In this document: one piece after another, positions 6,270-8,827 of the stretch
How positions within the stretch are numbered: position 1 is the first letter of the stretch
Layout of the letters: the number at the start of each line of letters is the position of its first letter
DNA from: Pseudomonadota bacterium
GTDB lineage: Bacteria > Pseudomonadota > Gammaproteobacteria > Acidithiobacillales > Acidithiobacillaceae
Direction of reading: 5' to 3'
NCBI GenBank assembly: GCA_021827445.1
Contig: JAKAVW010000113.1
Location: 1 to 8,827, forward strand
DNA length: 8,827 nt
Made by a program: the position numbers and the translations under genes
Notes under the pieces: model-generated
The model's input: the letters and a program-made list of their open reading frames with translations, nothing else
Databases searched by the model: none
Told to the model about the DNA's origin: nothing

Positions 6270-7394
6270 TTACTCCGGTGGGTCGTTCAACTCGTAGTTG
6301 GTACTACGCCCGCCCGCCGCAGATTTCCGCAACACGCCACATGCCAGCAGTTCGGTGATGTCGCGCAGCGCCGTGTCCGGCGAACATTTGGCGATCGTTG
6401 CCCACTTGCTGCTGGTGAGATTGCCTTCGAAGCCATCGAGCAACCGATTGAGCAACTTCACCTGGCGCTCGTTCAGCGGCGTAGTGGCCCAGCGTTGCCA
6501 GAACCGCGCTTTGGCCAGCACGGCATCGAGGATGTGCTGCGCCTGGTCGACGGTCCAGTGCAGGGTGTCGAGAAACCAGGCAAGCCACTCGGTGACATCG
6601 AGCGACGCCTTTTGGGTGCGCTCCAGGATGTCGTAGTAGGCATTGCGCTCTTGCTGGATCTGCGTGGACAGGCTGTAGAATCGCTGTGGGCTGCCGTCGG
6701 CGCGCGCCAGCAGCAGGTCGCCGATGGCGCGTGCGATACGGCCGTTGCCGTCGTCGAACGGGTGTAATGTGACGAACCACAAATGGGCGAGCCCCGCCTT
6801 GATCAACGGGGGGTCGTTGGATGATCCATTGACCCAGTCGAAAAATCGATCCATCTCGGACCTGAGGCGATTGGCTGGCGGCGCTTCGAAATGCACCCGC
6901 TGCCAACCAAGAGGGCCAGACACTACTTGCATCGGGCCGCTCGTGTCGTCACGCCAGCCACCCACCTTGATCCGGGCAAGGCCAGAGTAGCCAGTGGGAA
7001 AGAGGGCGGTATGCCAACCGAACAAACGATCGCGTGTGATCGGAATATTGCAGTGGACTGTGGCGTCGATCACCATATCGACCACGCCTTCCACATGACG
7101 GTTCACCGGCGCCAGAGCGCCGATATCGACGCCGAGGCGGCGGGCAATGGACGAACGCACGGACTCGACATCGAGCCGTTCGCCCTCGATCTCGCTGGTC
7201 TTGATCACGTCTTCGGTGAGTACCGACAGGCTGGCCTGGTCGCGCAAGGCCATGCCGACATCGCTTAAGCGACCCATTAGCAGCCCTTGGGCTCGGCTCA
7301 CATCGGCCAACGATCGTGCCAGTGCAGCCAAGTCGTAACGCCAAGTCGGCCAGTCGCTGGCCTGCCAGATGTAAGTGTAATCGCCGCTATTCAT
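6270..7394 (-). CDS. fic: Fic-family AMP-transferase, class II (self-inhibited), with winged helix
   Basis: A 374-residue Fic protein. Fic enzymes usually transfer AMP from ATP to a target hydroxyl. From the ATG at 7394, residues 5-25 (YTYIWQ...WPTWRYD) are the N-terminal DUF4172-type head. TSEIEG (66-71) fits the inhibitory motif (S/T)xxxE(G/N) and, lying before the Fic core, makes it class II. The catalytic loop is canonical: HPFDDGNGRIAR (211-222), with His and the anion-binding residues intact. The C-terminus (about 325-370, SSKWATIAKCSPDTALRDI and following) looks like a winged helix, as in many DUF4172-Fic proteins. A GTG at 7412 would add six residues; the ATG is preferred because family members start close to the YIWQ motif, but neither has a well-spaced ribosome site. 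No separate antitoxin gene is adjacent. It converges on the tra block. Confidence 0.92.
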   Translation of the reverse strand: MNSGDYTYIWQASDWPTWRYDLAALARSLADVSRAQGLLMGRLSDVGMALRDQASLSVLTEDVIKTSEIEGERLDVESVRSSIARRLGVDIGALAPVNRHVEGVVDMVIDATVHCNIPITRDRLFGWHTALFPTGYSGLARIKVGGWRDDTSGPMQVVSGPLGWQRVHFEAPPANRLRSEMDRFFDWVNGSSNDPPLIKAGLAHLWFVTLHPFDDGNGRIARAIGDLLLARADGSPQRFYSLSTQIQQERNAYYDILERTQKASLDVTEWLAWFLDTLHWTVDQAQHILDAVLAKARFWQRWATTPLNERQVKLLNRLLDGFEGNLTSSKWATIAKCSPDTALRDITELLACGVLRKSAAGGRSTNYELNDPPE

Positions 7395-7432
7395 GCGGCG
7401 ATTGTGGTCCACATTCTCCGCAAGCGCAAGTC

Positions 7433-7474
7433 ATTCACCGTACATTATGCGGTGATTAGTGATGCTATTCACCG
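7433..7474. repeat. Three ATTCACCG-like repeats over the fic promoter
   Basis: ATTCACCG occurs at 7433-7440 and again at 7467-7474. Between them, CGGTGATT (7450-7457) is the same word inverted with one change (AATCACCG). The half-sites form two overlapping inverted repeats with 9-base and 9-base spacers. A further look-alike, ATGCGGCGATT (7393-7403), matches ATGCGGTGATT (7447-7457) at 10 of 11 bases and covers the fic start. Such a layout suits a repressor operator, possibly bound by the winged helix of Fic itself; that is inference. Confidence 0.5.
7444..7472 (-). promoter_or_regulatory. Candidate fic promoter
   Basis: On the - strand, CATAAT (7449-7444) is a five-of-six match to the -10 box. 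GTGAAT (7472-7467) sits 17 bases further upstream as a weak -35. Transcription would begin near 7437, giving a short leader to either fic start. The boxes overlap the ATTCACCG repeats listed separately. Confidence 0.45.
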
Positions 7475-7700
7475 CGGCGGCATTGCCAGCACGGGTTCAA
7501 TTCCGCAAATGGGAATCGAACTGGCCACATCATCCGCTCTGTCCCAGGCTCAACCCCAAATCCAGGGGCAGCAATACTGCCTGTGCCCCTTGCAATTCGT
7601 CAGCCGTTTCACGTTACGCAGCTACTCCAGCGCCACCCCTGTAGGCGCTGCTCTACCTGCTGGTCATGCCACGCCATGGCTATTCCATGAAAACCATGGC
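7475..7700. other. Non-coding stretch with three hairpins
   Basis: No convincing gene is seen here. Three inverted repeats stand out: GTTCAATTCC/GGAATCGAAC (7495-7504 and 7512-7521, 9 of 10 pairs), AGGGGCA/TGCCCCT (7564-7570 and 7584-7590, with an alternative inner pairing GGCAG/CTGCC) and CAGCGCC/GGCGCTG (7628-7634 and 7644-7650). None is followed by a T-run, so they are not standard terminators. The first looks like two opposed tRNA T-loops, but the stems and the rest of a tRNA are missing. The role is unknown. Confidence 0.5.
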
Positions 7701-7720
7701 TTATTTGGCTATTGACTATT

Positions 7721-7771
7721 TATAACGACAGTTGGAATGAGGCTGTTATACTTGCCCGATTTGCCTATACT
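7721..7771 (+). promoter_or_regulatory. Candidate promoter and operator of the DUF433 module
   Basis: An extended -10, TGTTATACT (7744-7752), is preceded by ACGACA (7725-7730) at 16 bases as a fair -35. A second TATACT lies at 7766-7771. A perfect inverted repeat, TATAAC (7721-7726) and GTTATA (7745-7750), overlaps both boxes and would suit autoregulation by the antitoxin. Confidence 0.45.
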
Positions 7772-7801
7772 ATTTCGCTGTAGCCATGAGGAGGACCCAC
7801 C

Positions 7802-8023
7802 ATGCACCTTGAGCGCATCACTATCGATCCACAGCAATGCGGCGGACGGCCCTGTATTCGAGGGCTGCGTATTCGGGTACAGGACATTCTCGAACTCTTG
7901 GCGGCAGGAGCGACGACCGCGGAGATTCTGGAAGATTACCCCTACCTGGAACCCGAAGATATCGCCGCCAGCCTCCATTACGCTGCGCAGCAAGCGGACC
8001 ACGCCATTCTTTATGTGGCCTGA
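7802..8023 (+). CDS. DUF433 antitoxin
   Basis: A 73-residue DUF433 protein. The family is a small VapB-like antitoxin group, usually encoded just before a DUF5615 PIN-like nuclease. The typical features are present: an N-terminal beta part (LERITIDPQQCGGRPCIRGLRI, residues 3-24), then the helix-turn-helix-like VQDILELLAAGATTAEILEDYPYLEPEDIAASLHYA (26-61). The GxPCIRGxRI motif is nearly universal in the family. The start is fixed by GAGGAGGA (7788-7795), 6 bases upstream. Its TGA overlaps the ATG of the toxin reading frame by one base (TGATG, 8021-8025), a coupling typical of such pairs. It is intact although the toxin is broken, so it now looks like an orphan antitoxin. Confidence 0.93.
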   Translation: MHLERITIDPQQCGGRPCIRGLRIRVQDILELLAAGATTAEILEDYPYLEPEDIAASLHYAAQQADHAILYVA

Positions 8024-8347
8024 TGCAATTTTTAGTGGAGGCTACCACCCGCTGCCCGATGGATCAGTGCGCAAGGTTATCCAGCCTGCCATGTTGTCGA
8101 CATAGGTATGGCCAGTGTTCGTGATCCGCAAATATGGGATCGTGCATATGGGGATGGCGCTATCATCATAACCAAGGATGAAGATTTCGCTACACTCCGC
8201 ACGTTACGTCCCGATGGCCCCACTATTATCTGGTTACGCACTCCCAACTGCCGAAGGCAGATACTGCTTGATGGCTTTGCCCGTCTATGGCCACAAATGC
8301 TGGACAAACTGAAGCAGGGCGAGACGCTCATCGAATTGAGAAGCTAG
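8023..8347 (+). pseudogene. DUF5615 PIN-like toxin, frameshifted
   Basis: Remnant of a DUF5615 (Mut7-C/PIN-like) nuclease toxin, the usual partner of DUF433. It starts at ATG 8023 with MQFLVEA, matching the family start M-x-F-L-V-D-A. The match then jumps to the +1 frame at about 8042, continuing LPPAARWISAQGYPACHVVDIGMASV and then DPQIWDRA, IITKDEDFATL, IIWLRTPN and a C-terminal GETLIELRS to the TAG at 8345-8347. Compared with the usual QLPPALARW, a few bases are lost at the junction, which breaks the frame. In the start frame translation ends at 8124 after unrelated sequence. The acidic residue at position 6 is Glu here where I expect Asp. A restart at ATG 8108 would give 79 residues without the N-terminal acidic residue. 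An inactivated toxin is likely; a sequencing error remains possible. Confidence 0.85.
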
Positions 8348-8363
8348 CCACTATCGCTTCGGG

Positions 8364-8483
8364 ATCTGTGCCCAGGCAGAATCTGTCATTAGGGAGTGCA
8401 TTGAGATTTTCTACAACCGCCAACGCTTGCATTCGCGGATTGGTTTCCTGGCCTCCGCTATGTTCGCACGGCTGGCAGCTTGA
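8364..8483 (+). pseudogene. IS3-family transposase, C-terminal remnant
   Basis: A 39-codon stretch ending at TGA 8481-8483 reads AQAESVIRECIEIFYNRQRLHSRIGFLASAMFARLAA in frame +3. The Y-I-E-x-F-Y-N-R-Q-R-x-H-S-x-x-G-Y-L-S-P-x-x-F block is the hallmark of the C-terminus of the IS3-family integrase (OrfB). No DDE catalytic part precedes it: the DUF5615 gene ends at 8347. So only the tail of the element remains. No terminal inverted repeat was recognised after the stop. It marks past insertion and deletion at this spot. Confidence 0.82.
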
Positions 8484-8710
8484 AACGGTGTCGTCTACAA
8501 TTGTCAGGCCACCTCACTTGATCGTCGGCAGTAGACTGTTAGCTGCCGTTGGCGATTTAAAAACCCTATAGTCGCTAGGTTGGCACGGGAAGGCAGTCTC
8601 CCAGAGGGAACAGAGGCCAACCTGCTGATACCACTGTCTAGCCATGCGTTATGGTGTTAGTATGAACGCCATTAAAAATCGTCTGCGTAATCGGGATTTC
8701 ATGGACATTA
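8484..8710. other. AT-richer non-coding stretch
   Basis: No gene is supported here. It contains CGGCAG/CTGCCG (8526-8531 and 8543-8548), the 8-base inverted repeat listed separately and a weak extended -10 (TGTTAGTAT, 8655-8663) without a good -35, which might serve the hydrolase gene downstream. A short ORF with ATG at 8662 runs to 8760 and overlaps the hydrolase start; it shows no family resemblance. Confidence 0.4.
8577..8623. repeat. 8-base inverted repeat enclosing alternative hairpins
   Basis: AGGTTGGC (8577-8584) and GCCAACCT (8616-8623) are perfect inverted copies 31 bases apart. Inside, TCCC (8599-8602) can pair either with GGGA upstream (8587-8590) or with GGGA downstream (8606-8609), giving two exclusive small hairpins. 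The whole could fold as one structured RNA element or be a protein-binding site. No T-run follows. The function is unknown. Confidence 0.5.
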
Positions 8711-8827
8711 ATGAGCACGCGCGCCCTTATTCTTCCCGGAATTGGCAACTCAAGTTCTGAACATTGGCAGAGCCTTTGGGAAAGGGCCAACTCATCATTC
8801 TTGCGAGTAGAACAGCGCGACTGGGAA
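8711..8827 (+). CDS. RBBP9/YdeN-type alpha/beta hydrolase, 3' end cut by window
   Basis: The first 39 codons of a protein of the RBBP9/YdeN serine-hydrolase group run off the window end. The start region reads ALILPGIGNSSSEHWQSLWE, then LRVEQRDWE. This fits the family opening: a first beta strand, a P-G-x-x-x-S loop forming the oxyanion region, the conserved HWQ-x-x-W, and the V-x-Q-x-D-W strand. The nucleophile elbow (GHSLG-type) would lie beyond the window, so activity cannot be judged. The ATG at 8711 is chosen because the homology begins two or three residues after it; the ribosome site is weak. The AT-richer upstream sequence suggests it is not part of the transfer block. Substrates of the family are largely unknown. 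Confidence 0.8.
   Translation, partial: MSTRALILPGIGNSSSEHWQSLWERANSSFLRVEQRDWE

Noticed and set aside
7491..7523. Possible tRNA remnant (GGTTCAATTCC and an inverted GTTCGATTCC)
   Set aside because: The T-stems do not pair beyond two bases, and no acceptor, anticodon or D arm could be found around them.
7287..7715. A 142-residue + strand frame running from fic through the intergenic region
   Set aside because: Half is antisense to fic and the rest lacks any motif; it has no ribosome site.
8577..8623. Integron attC site
   Set aside because: The outer repeat does not fit RYYYAAC...GTTRRRY, is in the wrong order, and no cassette arrangement is present.
8662..8760. Short 32-codon ORF upstream of the hydrolase
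   Set aside because: It overlaps the hydrolase start in another frame and shows no ribosome site or family resemblance.

Overview
The window is GC-rich proteobacterial DNA from a mobile element, probably an integrative conjugative element or large plasmid. Overlapping genes, strong Shine-Dalgarno sites and a conjugation apparatus of the type IVB kind (IncI R64 Tra / Legionella Dot-Icm) support this. The host looks like a gamma- or acidithiobacillia-type proteobacterium. That assignment rests on general impression only and is low confidence.

Region 1 (1-6260, all + strand) is one tight gene block. In order it holds a DnaC-type helicase loader cut by the window edge, an unrecognised exported protein, a lytic transglycosylase, TraM/DotI, TraN/DotH, TraO/DotG, a small sigma-70-family protein, a TraP/DotF-like protein and a TraQ/IcmC-like membrane protein. 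Start and stop codons overlap or lie within about 15 bases, except for an 80-base gap before the TraP-like gene. The M-N-O-P-Q order matches the R64 transfer operon, with the sigma-factor gene as an extra between O and P. The inferred joint role is to open the peptidoglycan (transglycosylase) and build the inner-membrane to outer-membrane channel (TraM, TraN, TraO, TraP, TraQ). The sigma-like protein may set transcription of the element, and the DnaC-like protein may load helicase for its replication.

Region 2 (6270-7475, - strand) is a Fic-family AMP-transferase gene with its own inhibitory helix and a C-terminal winged helix. It converges on the tra block 9 bases after traQ, so the rest of a type IVB set (R, T, U, W, X, Y) does not follow. 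Its promoter region carries three copies of an ATTCACCG-like repeat.

Region 3 (7476-8347) begins with a hairpin-rich non-coding stretch. A DUF433 antitoxin gene follows, and then a DUF5615 PIN-like toxin gene that is frameshifted near its start, so the toxin looks inactivated.

Region 4 (8348-8827) is visibly more AT-rich. It holds the C-terminal remnant of an IS3-family transposase, a non-coding stretch with an 8-base inverted repeat enclosing two competing small hairpins, and the first 39 codons of an RBBP9/YdeN-type alpha/beta hydrolase that runs off the window.

No rRNA, intact tRNA, CRISPR array or complete insertion sequence was seen.
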